A stretch of 64,000 nucleotides of DNA from contig NC_088780.1 of NCBI RefSeq assembly GCF_958450345.1, positions 157,648,726 to 157,712,725 of the forward strand, read 5' to 3'. Source of the DNA: Calliphora vicina. Taxonomy: Eukaryota; Arthropoda; Insecta; Diptera; Calliphoridae. The notes below the pieces were generated by a model, which saw only the letters and a program-made list of their open reading frames with translations, was not told the DNA's origin and did not search any database. Numbering within the stretch: the stretch's first letter is position 1; each line of letters opens with the position of its first letter. Positions 32,640-43,651 of the stretch are shown here, one piece after another. Position numbers and translations under genes: made by a program.

Positions 32640-33485
32640 AGTAAAATTTTGAATTTTTTTAGACGTTTCTCCACATAATTAATGATAACTCAAAAACGGT
32701 TAGTCCGATATTATTAAACTCAGTCGGCTCAGTAGTTTCGGAGTTTTAATAAGAAATTGAAGCAAAAAATATATTTTTTACATGCAAATAGCTATTTTTT
32801 TTTTGTTTTAAAAAAATCATGAAAAATCGAAAAAGGCAGAAATTGTTCAGATTTATTCTTTGTCTTAAAGACGAATGTAGTAGCAACAAAATGAGATATC
32901 GATCATAAAAATCGATTTATTCTTTTCGTATTTATTCACAATTAGGTGAATTCGCTCATTTTCAAAAATTTTAGTTTATTTTTTGATATACATAAAACTG
33001 AGTAGTTAATGTTCTTCTTTCGATTGATTGAATTTTGAAAAAACTTTCCCCATGCTATTTAGATATTTTCACATATATGTTGCGTTTCAATCGGCTCAGT
33101 AGTTACAGAGTTATAATAACAAATTGAAGAAAAAAATATATTTTTTACATGAAAATATCTATATTTTTGTTTTAGAAAAATCATGAAAAATCGAAAGCGG
33201 CAGAAATTGTTCCGATTTATTATTTTATCGTAAAGCCACATGCAATAGGAACAAAATGAGATATCGATCATAAAAATCGATGGATTCTTTTCGAATTTAT
33301 TCACAATTAAGTGATTTCGGTCATTTTTTATTTCCACATCAAAAATATATTTTTTGCTTTAATTTGTTATTATAACTCCGAAACTACTGAGGCGATTAAA
33401 ATGCAATATATAAATCTCAACATAGGGCTAACTCTTTTTGAGTTATCATTAATTATGTGGAGAAACGTCTAAAAAATTTATAGTT
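32640..33485. repeat. cluster of direct and inverted internal repeats
   Basis: The segment with CGGCTCAGTAGTTTCGGAG, TTTTTACATGCAAATA and ATGAGATATCGATCATAAAA occurs at about 32,720-32,960, again (diverged) at about 33,090-33,335, and a third part inverted at about 33,340-33,480, where the outer TTAGACGTTTCTCCACATAA (32,657) reappears reversed. This suggests a decayed foldback-type element. No coding. Confidence 0.7.
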
Positions 33486-33489
33486 TTTC

Positions 33490-34610
33490 AACAAAAAAAT
33501 TTATAAAAAAATCTCTCCATATAGTGGTTATTTAATTTTTTTTTTTGGTTTTCCTCACTTTTCTAAGCCCTTCTGTAAGGCCTATTCCCATTATCGTTTG
33601 CACTGCTGAAAACTGTAAAAATATCTGTGTGTCTTAGAATAAGCATGCAAATGTGGTTCTGGGATTTAAACAAGTAGAACATTATAAAAGCAAAAAAAAA
33701 AAAACAATAAATTTTCTCAATTTCTTTATATAATGCTTGAGGTTTCTTTTTCTTTGCTACACATATAAATCTACTTGCAACATTTCATACTTTTGTTGTT
33801 GTTGTTTTCTGTGTAGAATTTTGGTAGGGAAATATTTTCTAACCAACTAGACAACCACTCCGAACCAAGCTAGATTAGATGGTTGCATGTGCGTGCATGT
33901 CTGCATTTGCTTTATAGATGTATTTAACAAGCCTCAAATAATATATGGAATTGGCAAGAGAAAAAAAATAGAAAAATAAATATATAGAAACTTAAAATCT
34001 AATTCAATCCAAAACCAAATCCAATGAAATGCAATGCAGCGTAGCACAAAGTAAAGTAACCAAACTCAATATATATATTTTCTATACAACATTTGAAATT
34101 ACACAATAATGTAATACTGGAGCATATGAATACAATGCAGGCAATGCGTTGAAACAAATTGTATATATGTAAATATGTATGAGGGACACTCCGGGAACGA
34201 ATTATAGGAGAAGTTAGGAATATTTAAGGAAATTGTTGAGTGTAATTTCAATATATTACCTTTGAAAGGAAACTTCTCAATGAATGGTTTCACGGTCTGC
34301 TATTAAATGTTGTCCACATCAATATCATCCAACCAGGGGTGCGGCTAGGGGTCCCCAAAGTAGGAAACCTCGGGTATGTTCAATTTTTAAAACGATCCTA
34401 TATCTTGAGATATTCGCACTTGAAAATTATATATTCAACAGTTTTACCCAACCTACTCTAGATTTTTGATAACAGCGGGTCCAAATATTTCTCCATTTAT
34501 CTTTTATTGGACTAACAACAAATGTATATGTCAAACTTGTTTAAAAATCGTGACTGATTCCAGTGTTATATGCATTAAAATTTAAAAAAGGCAATTTTTC
34601 ACTTTTAAGT
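33490..34610. other. AT-rich DNA, nothing recognised
   Basis: Includes a poly(A)-rich stretch near 33,690 and a short GC-richer phrase (GGGGTGCGGCTAGGGGTCCC) at about 34,336. No gene or bounded repeat is supported. Confidence 0.5.
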
Positions 34611-34619
34611 TATCTAAAA

Positions 34620-35270
34620 CATTTCTAAGAAGATGTATTTGAAATTTATACATTTTGAAAAGCTAACTTTAAAAGCTAACATTAACAAAAGTATCCGGTT
34701 TATTTAAAGGAAATAAACCAACGTTTTGAAAAGGTTAAAACGTAACAATATATTGCCAGAAAGATGGGAAAATGTCAGGGCATACAATGGCCAATACTTT
34801 GAATAAATTTACATCGAACCGCATTTGTTATTATATTACACAGGGCAACAACATCGAAAAAAATGTCAGAGGCTTTTTAAACCACTACACAATTTTGATG
34901 TATTGTGGTTCCAGAAGTACAAATATGGTCCAAATTTTAAATTCTATTGAGAGGTTTTCTTTTAGTAAATGTTTTAAGTAAAATTTTGAATTTTTTTAGA
35001 CGTTTCTCCACATAATTAATGATAACTCAAAAACGGTTAGTCCGATATTATTAAACTCAGTCGGCTCAGTAGTTTCGGAGTTTTAATAAGAAATTGAAGC
35101 AAAAAATATATTTTTTACATGCAAATAGCTATTTTTTTTGTTTTAAAAAAATTATGAAAAATCGAAGACGGCAGAAATTGTTCAGATTTATTCTTTGTCA
35201 TTCATTTCTAAGAAGATGTATTTGAAATTTATACATTTTGAAAAGCTAACTTTAAAAGCTAACATTAAAT
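34620..35270 (+). repeat. templated duplication: copy of 32,352-32,875 flanked by 66-bp direct repeats
   Basis: The core (about 34,688-35,201) is nearly identical to about 32,352-32,875. It starts inside the solo LTR (AAAAGTATCCGGTTTATTTA), runs through the LTR end and the mariner tail (AACGTAACAATATATTGCC), and stops at TTCTTTGTC. On both sides the target bears a direct repeat of about 66 bp (TTTCTAAGAAGATGTATTTG...AAGCTAACATTAA). It is a patchwork copy, not a transposon, because its ends lie inside unrelated elements. Confidence 0.85.
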
Positions 35271-35644
35271 ATTCTAAATGAAAAAAAAAATTAAAATTTT
35301 TGATACCGAGAAGACCAGATCCATTCAAAAAACGACTTTTTTTATATAAAATTAAAATTTAGGGCAAAAATTCTCAAATTGCATTGTCGATATCAATATA
35401 TAGCAATCCATTTCAGAATGCCCAATAGGTTCTTTATTATTTTGTAAAGGATTCCGATAACCCCTGGTCTGGTATGGATATTTTAAAGCCAATAAACTAA
35501 ATAATTCCATTTTTGGTATTTTTCGAAACTTTTTTTGAAACTATGGGATTCCTGATAACAAATTTCATAATTTCTTTTTAGTTTTCCATTTTCAATAGAA
35601 AAGTCTATATAACTGGAAATGAAAAAATATTCATAAATAAAAAT
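35271..35644. other. AT-rich DNA, nothing seen
   Basis: No supported feature. Confidence 0.5.
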
Positions 35645-35648
35645 TTAA

Positions 35649-35905
35649 CCTTCGCTTTACCAATACCCTCCCATTTACGGATTTAGTAATTAAATATTTT
35701 TTAATTTTGTTTCGATTTAATGAAATTAAGACTCACAGAACAAATTTTAGAGTTCTGTAGAATTTATTAAAATCATTTTAAACTTTTTATGAGTTTTTTT
35801 TGATTTTTTTAAATTTATTTCTTCTCTTATATGTATAAAAGTAAAGTACCACCCGGGTGGGTATTAGTAAACCATGTACATAAAAAACCTTTGGTAAAAC
35901 GAAGG
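35649..35905. mobile_element. piggyBac-like MITE with TTAA sites
   Basis: The ends CCTTCGCTTTACCAA and TTGGTAAAACGAAGG are inverted (14 of 15). TTAA flanks both sides (35,645-35,648 and 35,906-35,909), the hallmark target of piggyBac transposition. Subterminal CCAATACCCTCCC pairs with GGGTGGGTATTAG. 257 bp, non-coding. Confidence 0.85.
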
Positions 35906-35909
35906 TTAA

Positions 35910-36010
35910 TTGCAATTTTAAAAATGTTAGTCTTTGCAAAAACTCAATAAAAAGTATTTTTTGACATATTTTTCAAAAAACTATTTTTTTTAGTTGTCAT
36001 AAGTTGGATA
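35910..36010. other. short AT-rich spacer
   Basis: Nothing between the piggyBac-like MITE and the Tc1 element. Confidence 0.5.
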
Positions 36011-36371
36011 TACAGTGACGGACATTACAATAGAATCACTACCAATATTTCATATAAAACTATGATATATAATATATTAAACTCTATTTTTATTTTGCCT
36101 TTGAATTTTGTCTATGTGGTCAACGCTTACAATTACAACTTATTACAATATTAATAACATTGTTACTTTTCAAATTAAATGATATGAAACGTAAATTTTG
36201 TTGAACACATTCCGACAATAAATAGAATAACATTTAAAAAATTAAATTAAAAGTTGACTTTGACTTTTCATTTTTGGATTTTTTTGTTAATGAGAAAATA
36301 TTTTAATAAATATTAGCTATCGGTAATAAAATATTTATCAAAAAATTATTAGAAATTTAAGTTGTTCCGGC

Positions 36372-37262
36372 CGATCTCAACGTTAAATTGCTAAATTAGT
36401 AGGACGATCCCAGAAATTTGTTTTCAATGCGTTATCCATCCGCAAGCCGCCACGTTCCATAGGAAAACCACGAAAAACTAGTCATCATGAAGATAATTTA
36501 ATTGTTATAATATCCAAACGAGATCCATTTAAGTCCGCTGACGCAATCCGGAAGGAGGTTGGTTGTGAAGTATCCACAAGAACTATTAAAAGAAGATTAG
36601 TGGATGCTGGTCTGCATGGCAGAACTTCAAGAAAAATTCCTATGCTCACTAAAAAACAAGTGGCAGCAAGAAAGAAATTTGCCAAAGAACATAATGACTG
36701 GTGTGGAATATAAAAAAGGGGCGAAATGTGTTGTGGACGGATGAAACAAAAATTAATTTGATTGGTAGCGATGGTAAAACATGGGTCAGACGTCCAAAAA
36801 ATGCTGAATTAGATCCTCGGTATACAACAAAAACGCTCTAACATGGTGGTGGAAATATTATGATATGGGGATGCTTCTCTTGGTATGGCGTTGGACCAAT
36901 TTACTGGATTAAGGAAAATATGGATAAGCACCTGTATGTGAATATTTTGGAAAATGTTAGCCACATGCAGAATGGAGTATGCCCTTAAAATGGGTATTCC
37001 AACAAGATAACGACCCAAAACACACTTCACGTCTTGCGAAAATGTGGTTTTCAGATAACAAAATTGATATTATGGAGTGGCCCTCGCAATCCCCTGACTT
37101 AAATCCTATCGAAAACCTATGGAAAATAGTCAAAGATAAACTTGGACCTGAAAAAGTGAAAAACAAGGAAGAATTATGGCAAAAAATTCAGGAAATCTGA
37201 TACGATATTCCTCGTTCTACATGCGAACGATTAGTAAATTCAATGCCAAAAAAAATGTGATG
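36372..37262 (+). pseudogene. Tc1-family transposase, frameshifted
   Basis: The N-terminal DNA-binding part is visible: IAKLVGRSQKFVFNALSIRK, RTIKRRLVDAGLHGRTSRKI and ARKKFAKEHNDW. After frame breaks the catalytic core reads VLWTDETKINL (first D, about 36,733), HGGGNIMIWGCFS, QQDNDPKHTSRL (second D, about 37,005) and SPDLNPIENLWK (E, about 37,112). The spacing from second D to E is 34 residues, the Tc1 DD34E signature. At least two frameshifts and several stops (36,711; 36,839; 36,987; 37,198) inactivate it. The catalytic acids are intact, so the decay is moderate. Confidence 0.9.
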
Positions 37263-37463
37263 CTGTTATCTAAAATAATGGTTATGCAACAAAATATTAG
37301 GAAAACGACGCGTTTTTAAGATGTTCTTTAATTTTTATAAGTATTAGACTGATTGATTCTATTTTAATGTCGCGTATCTCATTGAGTTTTTTTTTATATT
37401 TTTTATTTTAGTTTTATTTATTTTTTGTGTACACCTAGACATTAATACATACTGAAATAATTT

Positions 37464-37592
37464 AAGGGTCTAATTTTATAAAACGAAACTACAAACGTTA
37501 ACAAAATTTTGTATGGAAATATTCAAGTTTCAAACCAAAAAACAAATTGCTCACGCTTACAAACGTTTCGTTTTACAAAATGAGACCCTAAA
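37464..37592. mobile_element. small MITE near the 3' end of the Tc1 element
   Basis: AGGGTCTAATTTTATAAAAC at the left and GTTTTACAAAATGAGACCCT at the right are inverted. The duplication is not clear. A matching terminus (AGGGTCTCATTTTGTAA) appears at 63,859 near the window edge. Confidence 0.6.
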
Positions 37593-37671
37593 TTTTTGAA
37601 CTAAATTCTGTAGTTTTAATAATTTACTTAAATTTATATGTAGTGATTCTATTGTATTGTCCGTCACTGTA

Positions 37672-37925
37672 TTTTTTTTAAAAAATATACAAAATCCGCT
37701 ATCTACTGATATATGTATAACATGTATACCTTATGTTTTTTACGTGGCAAATTTAAGACCTAAAACTATTTTCTAGACTATATCAACTCTAATACAACTA
37801 AGCTCAATACCTAGTGCACAAATTTATCTTAAACTCATACACACCCATATCACAGTCTAAAAAGGGTGTATTTTATAATGAATACAATTAATAAAACTCA
37901 AATTCTTATTCAATTCAATACGAGG
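37672..37925. other. AT-rich spacer
   Basis: Nothing recognised. Confidence 0.5.
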
Positions 37926-37929
37926 ATAA

Positions 37930-38460
37930 AAGAGTTTTAAATAACCGTTATAAAAAATCTCATTTGAGAAGCTTTATTTTTCCCTTCAGAAAAAATCTCT
38001 TTTGAGGAATTTTTTTTTTTAGTCAGAAAATAAAACTATTTTCGTTTATTTTCTACGTCTTTTCTACGAAAAAAAACAACAATCTGATAATAGTAATCAA
38101 ACAATGACAAATTAAAATCGCACTTGATTTTATTAAATCAATTATATTTGAAAAAAATAAAACTCTTCAAATGAGTTTTTTTTCTGACGGGAAAAATAAA
38201 ACTCCTAAAATGACTTTTATTTTATGACGGTTATTTAAAACTCTTTTTTTAAGAGTTTCATGCGAACTTTTATATCACTATATATTCTAAAAGAGCACGT
38301 CAATACGAATCTATTGGCATATAACAGTATAGTTGAGTCTAACATAGAGAGAGTTTGTGATTTCAAATTTTCTGACGCGAAAAATAAAACTCCTCAAATG
38401 AGTATTTTTTATGACGGCTATTTAAAACTCTTTTTTAAGAGTTTCATGCGAACTTTTATT
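37930..38460. mobile_element. palindromic MITE plus a tandemly duplicated end
   Basis: The left arm GAGTTTTAAATAACCGTTAT... (37,930-38,030) is the inverse of the right arm ending GACGGTTATTTAAAACTC (38,150-38,246). The right arm plus flank (38,182-38,271, ending AAGAGTTTCATGCGAACTTT) is duplicated in direct orientation at 38,372-38,460. No target duplication found. Not coding. Confidence 0.7.
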
Positions 38461-38464
38461 TTTA

Positions 38465-39255
38465 CGTTGAATAATAACGGTTTTAGATGGATTTTTTTTT
38501 TAAAGTCACAAAATAACTATTATAAAATAACTTTTTTGATATCACCTATAACAGTTACGGTCCCTGGTTTTTTTATTTAAAAAAATGAGTTAGTTTTGTT
38601 AATGTTTTTTTCTTTGCTGAAAACTGTATCTCCTAAATATACCAGTATTGGGAACACCCTGTTAGAGTTAGTTTTGTTTATTGTGTGCTGGGAAATACAA
38701 TAAAAATATTTTAAATTTGATTGTAATGAAATGTTATTAGAAGAGAAGAATAGTTTTGGATAAACACAAGCAAACAAATAAATTCACATTCACATAGGCA
38801 GAGTAATAGAAACAGGTGCTAACCACAAAATTGAAATTATTTAAATTGTTACTTTCTCATCTACCTTACTTTCAACTACAACTTTGTTCGACATCAGCTC
38901 AAACTATTGCAAAATATTTTAAGGTAATTTTCATAGTATATTATTTACACACACGACTGAATTGCTAGTTAGGCAGGCAAGTAGACACATCGTCAGTCTC
39001 TTTGTTTGTCTGTCTTACCTATAGACTTTTAGGTTTATTGGTTTAGGTTTAGGTTTATTAGAGTTTTTGTTGCAATTTGTTTAGTTAGTTGCCTAATCGA
39101 CAATATAAACAATATTTAAATAGAAATATTTGTTTGTCTGTACAATCACTCGCACAAAACAAACAGAAACCCAAAAATGTTGCTCAATTGCATTTGTGTT
39201 TGTACAGCAGGCTAATTTATACATACATACTTATAAATACATATATGTTTGTGTA
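38465..39255. other. AT-rich DNA, nothing seen
   Basis: Contains short CA and TAGGTTTA simple motifs (39,030-39,060) only. Confidence 0.5.
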
Positions 39256-39261
39256 ACCCAT

Positions 39262-39537
39262 CAGTTCCAGGAGACTGTCCCGAATTAGTGATTTTACCTA
39301 TCATGTGAGGCAGGTGTGGATCCAGAGGGGTTGAAAGTGGAAAGTGACTACACTCTAGCTTACTTAGAGACACTTAAGTGACAATTGTCTTCAAGCTAGA
39401 TTACCTGGGATATATAAAATAACCTATTGACATCTTTTTGGCCCAAAATATATAAATTGGAGTCAGCCAAATGATTAGACATTAATGACAATTACTGTTT
39501 ATAAGGGATACATTAACTACTTGCTTAACTGCTGGGA
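39262..39537. mobile_element. short family D element
   Basis: CCCATCAGTTCCAGGAGAC at the left and CTTGCTTAACTGCTGGG at the right are the two ends seen at 17,412 and 15,225, in opposite orientation. The interior (CACTCTAGCTTACTTAGAGA, AATTGGAGTCAGCCAA) matches too. About 276 bp, a compact deletion derivative of that family. Confidence 0.65.
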
Positions 39538-39539
39538 AA

Positions 39540-40240
39540 TGCATTTATCAAAGTTATTGTTCTTCCAGTATGCCATTCTTGAGGTTGAAATTAGTTTATC
39601 AATATATTGCAGATACATACATATGCATGTATAAAATATTTATAATAAATCGTTTGCATGTCTGACAAATATTAGAAAATTTTACGATTTTTTTTCTTAT
39701 TTTTTTTTGCAAAAATATAAATTGGAAAGATTTTATGTTTGCTGAGTTGCAGATAATAAAATGTGGGCTTGGCAGTTAGATTAAAGGTATTTGATATTTA
39801 AATTTTGTAGCTAGATTTGTTGAGTTAAATAGTCTTTCATTGCTTAATAAACATATATGACCTAATTATGTCAATTAGATTGTTGGAAGTTTTCTTGACA
39901 ACTAAACCCTAAACATTTAGCGAAAACCTTAGTATGTTTAATCTTAAGAATTAATGTCTTGGTACTTGCAGATGAGCTAACTATTACAGGCTCTGCTCTG
40001 AATCATAATAGGAGCGTAATTTTGATGTTGATGACAATGTTTATTGTTTAAGATCAGTTTACATGCGAGTAAATTAGTTGACGGTAGGGTCAGTATTTAT
40101 TCGAAATATTTATGAGATCACGATTCGTAAATATGCCTAATAATCTTTAAGGAAAAAGAACTTCAGTTGCGTTGTCTTGTCCGCTAATAGACCCAAGATA
40201 ATAAGGTTTTATTCCAGCTGTAAAATTTTAAAATTCACAA
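39540..40240. other. AT-rich DNA, nothing seen
   Basis: No supported feature. Confidence 0.5.
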
Positions 40241-40246
40241 ATGATC

Positions 40247-40665
40247 ACTGCATGTCACGTACGATATCACTGCTAAGAAAAATCTTTCGCGTGCGGTATG
40301 TCACGTTCGATATTAAATTTTACTTATTATAAAATCATCCAAAGATTGTTTTCATTTAAATGTGATGTATTGTAAAGGAAAAATGTTTGGTTTAGTGTAA
40401 GAAATTAACAGCAAAAATAACGCCTCTCACGATTCGCAAATTTTAGCATATTTTTACATGTACCTCAAAATTACTTTCGTTTTAAGTCACGTACGATATA
40501 TTCTTATTTCGCTCGATATTTGGGACAACAATATTTCGAAAATACTCATTATTTTTTTAAAATATAGTATAGAACATAAAGACCAAATAATTTTTCAGAT
40601 ACTCTTATTATTGCAAAATCTATTCCAATATATAGACGTACAATTGTCACGTACAATGACATGGA
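40247..40665 (+). repeat. family E copy truncated by mariner M3
   Basis: Shares AACGCCTCTCACGATTCGC, CGTACGATATATTCTTATTT, AAGACCAAATAATTTTTCAG and GTCACGTACAATGACATGG with 27,981-28,984. It breaks off at CATGG, where mariner M3 begins, and lacks the MITE present in that copy, so it serves as the empty-site reference. Confidence 0.75.
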
Positions 40666-42185
40666 TTCCGAGCCAAAAGAGCTGCTCAGATTTTGAGGTC
40701 AACAACGTATCAATCCACTATCGGCTCCTATGTTCCAAAGTGAAGAGTATTCCAGAGAGAGGGTACTGTATCGATCGAAACTAATAGTAGTCAGACGGGG
40801 CACGATCTGGACTTTAAAGCGGATGAGGCAAAACTTCCCAACCACTTTATTCCAAATACCTTTTTACAGGTATGTAAGAAGGTTATTTTCAATAAAAACT
40901 TGTTGTTTAATTTTTATTCAAAATTTATTTAGATATTTTATTTTAAAAGATAATTCATTAATTTATTTCAAATATGTAGTATTCTTTACAATGGTTTTTA
41001 ATATTTTAGGATTAGTTGTTACAGTTTAAATTTTTAAGTTTAACATATTGACTGCCAATGCATTTTCAGCTAATAATATGCTGGGGGCCACAGCATTTTC
41101 TTTGCGTAATCTCTTCGAAAACGTCAATATTGGAATTTAAGATACTGTCAGTAATATACTGCTAAGAAACAGATTTTTTTATAAATAAGAGGGTCTTACG
41201 AAATGGCGAAAAAGATTTTTTTATGGGATACTGAGTTAGAAAAAATACTCAGTACAAGTTCAGAAAGTGATGAAGAATGTGAAGCTTACAGTTTTTATGA
41301 GGAATTTCCAGACAACATCGAAAAAATTCTTAAAATCCAGCACTATTGTCTGACATGGCTAGAGAGAATAAAAGTCGTGTCACACATATGTGTCCAACAT
41401 GGCAGTCAATGTGTTAATTTTAATGTAGATTTAATTATTTTAATAAATATATTTACAACTTTTATTAGTTTTTAAATTTCACAACTTTTAAGAACAACTT
41501 TGATTTATTAACAACTTTTTAACTGCAACTTTTAGAAAATCTCTTTTGAATGCAACTTTCGCTAGGTACAAACTTCAACTGACTGACTCTACTTTTGTAA
41601 CTCTCTTGTTTGTTTCTTCATTGTCTTTCTATTTTGGTACTTTTTATTTAATCAGCGTTCGGTAAAGTTTCCCTGTGATGATCTGATTTCAGCAGCTCAT
41701 AATAGCACCGTTTTGCTCCCACCAAATACTGTTCATTACCTTGGCACCATGGATATTTGGCTTTGATATCGATTCGGCAGGCTTGCCGGACTTCACATAC
41801 GCTTCGCGTTATTGTAATGAATCCATTTTTCATCGCCAGAAATTTCAGACATACAAAATCATCTTTGAAGGTCTCTCAATAACCAACTCCCTATCTTTGG
41901 ATGAATACTGTTGCTTGGAAACGTTCTGAAATTGCTGATTGATTAGCTCGCAATGATTTTTAGAGTTAGACAACAATTTTCATTGGGTGGCCTGGGCGAT
42001 ATTTGTCTTTCGTGTGAAAATCACCACTTCTGAGCCGCACAAACTATCTCTCACAAGTTGAAACCGATGGAACACATTCACCATAAACTTCGGTAAGCAA
42101 GTGGTGTGCTTTTGCTAAAGCTAAACCTAACGCTTTTGAGGCATTGTTGGTACAAAATTCTACATTTTCATTAGAGATATAATGG
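40665..42185 (-). mobile_element. mariner relic M3, split by an insertion with a piggyBac derivative
   Basis: The minus strand from 42,185 down reads AKAHHLLTEVYGECVPSVST, LRSGDFHTKDK, KNGFITITRS-like and CYYELLKSDHHRETLPNAD (N-terminal half, 41,645-42,185). From 40,870 it reads GWEVLPHPL-SPDRAPSDYY, FRSIQYPLSGILFTLEH and EQLFWLGIHVI (C-terminal part). About 775 bp of other DNA lies between, with roughly 45 codons lost. Stops interrupt both halves. Confidence 0.85.
41044..41413 (+). mobile_element. piggyBac deletion derivative
   Basis: The termini CATATTGACTGCCAATG and CATGGCAGTCAATGTG are inverted, each flanked by TTAA (41,040-41,043 and 41,414-41,417). From 41,203 it opens an ORF, MAKKIFLWDTELEKILSTSS followed by an acidic ESDEECEA stretch. 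That looks like the acidic N-terminus typical of piggyBac transposases, cut off before the DDD core. 370 bp. The ORF runs out through the 3' end to a stop at 41,475 and is probably not functional. Confidence 0.78.
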
Positions 42186-42228
42186 AGCATTGATTTTCAG
42201 TCAAAACTGCAACATAATACATCATAAT

Positions 42229-43651
42229 ACCCATTTTCTCAATCTCTGGTTATTTTTTTATCGTGACGATAAACTGATTGTTAATTGGAGGATTACACAG
42301 TACAACATTTTTCAGTTCATTGCTTTGGGACTCAATTCTGACAATTGCACGTGAAAGTATCCCCAAAAATAAGAACTTCTGCATCATTAGTTTTGTCAAG
42401 TTGGCTGCCGTATTAATTTAATGGCCATACGAATTTTTTTCCTCAAGGTGGATTTTTTTCACTTTTTCTATATTTTAGCACGGTTATATCTCGTATACCG
42501 TACGGAATATCTCTTTTGTGGCTGAAGCAAAGTTGTAGATATTGAATAGTAGAAAAAAAGTACGGAACATACCTACACGAAAAAGGTGCATCCAGTGCCT
42601 TAAAAATCGCAAAAATTGCCATTTTTTTTAAATTTTTTACCAATTTTTCACCTTTTTTGCTCAATAACTGGATTACAAATCCAATTATGGACTGATCACC
42701 ATGAAATTAGGTCGTGTGATTTGTGTCTACATAAAAGTTATTTATCATGAATTTTGTATGTATATCATAATTTTTAACAGATTTATTCACTTTAAAGTGA
42801 TTTTCGGAAGCGGGTCTTATACGGGAGCTAAGAATAATTATGGACCGATCATAATAAAATTTTTTGATATGAATTTTGTATATATAAAACTTATTTGGAG
42901 CGAAATTTGTGTATATACATATATAAATTAAACATTTATGACCGATAAAGTCCAATTTCGGGAAGACATTTGTATGGGGGCTAGGTGAAATAATGAACCG
43001 ATTTCAGCCAATTTCAACAGTCTTTGTTATTGGGCCGAACAAATTATATGTACCAAATTTGTTTATGATCGGTCCATAATTAGTCATAGCTCACATATAA
43101 GACACGCTTCCGAAAATCACTTTAAAGTGCATAAATCTGTGAAAAATTATGGTATACATACAAAATTCATGATAAATAACTTTCATATAGACACAAATCA
43201 CACGACCTAATTTCATGGTGATCGGTCCATAATTGGATTTGTAATCCAGTTATTGAGCAAAAAAGGTGAAAAATTGGTTAAAAAATTTAAAAATGGGCAT
43301 TTTGGCGATTTTTAAGGCACTATATGCATCTTTTTCGGGTAGGTATGTTCCGTACTTTTTTTCTACTATTCAATATCTACAACTTTGCTTCAGCCACAAA
43401 AGAGATATTCCGTACGGTATACGAGATATAACCGTGCTAAAATATAGAAAAAGTGAAAAAAATCCACCTTGAGGAAAAAAAATTCGTATGGCCATTAAAT
43501 TAATACGGCAGCCAACTTGACAAAACTAATGATGCAGAAGTTCTTATTTTTGGGGCTACTTTCACGTGCAATTGTCAGAATTGAGTCCCAAAATCATGTG
43601 TTGTACTGTGTTATCGTTACGAAAAACGATAACCAGATATTGAGAATATGG
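42229..43651. mobile_element. foldback element FB2, 1.4-kb palindrome
   Basis: The arms 42,229-42,860 and 43,055-43,651 are inverted and highly similar (GCCGTATTAATTTAATGGCC, CCGTACGGAATATCTCTTTT, CAATAACTGGATTACAAATC). Each arm encodes the same 70-residue frame ending CFSHKRDIPYGIRDITVLKY (42,443-42,664 minus and 43,266-43,472 plus); nothing is recognised in it. The centre is made of family B repeats. Class by structure only. Confidence 0.85.
42676..43250. repeat. two family B pieces head to head in the core of FB2
   Basis: 42,676 to about 43,055 is family B in minus orientation (TATGGGGGCTAGGTGAAATA, GTCCAATTTCGGGAAG...). At about 43,055, after GTACCAAATTTG, it switches abruptly to plus orientation (GATCGGTCCATAATTAGTCA) and runs to 43,250. 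The palindrome axis lies within the repeat, so FB2 probably arose by inverted duplication that began in a family B copy. Confidence 0.75.

Larger units (their letters stand above)
36013..37669 (+). mobile_element. full-length Tc1-like transposon (DD34E), inactive
   Basis: Terminal inverted repeats start CAGTGACGGACATTACAATA and are flanked by TA (36,011-36,012 and 37,670-37,671). At 1,657 bp it is close to the usual Tc1 size, of which about 130 bp is a later MITE at 37,464-37,592. It carries one broken transposase gene. It is the most complete transposon in the window. Confidence 0.93.
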
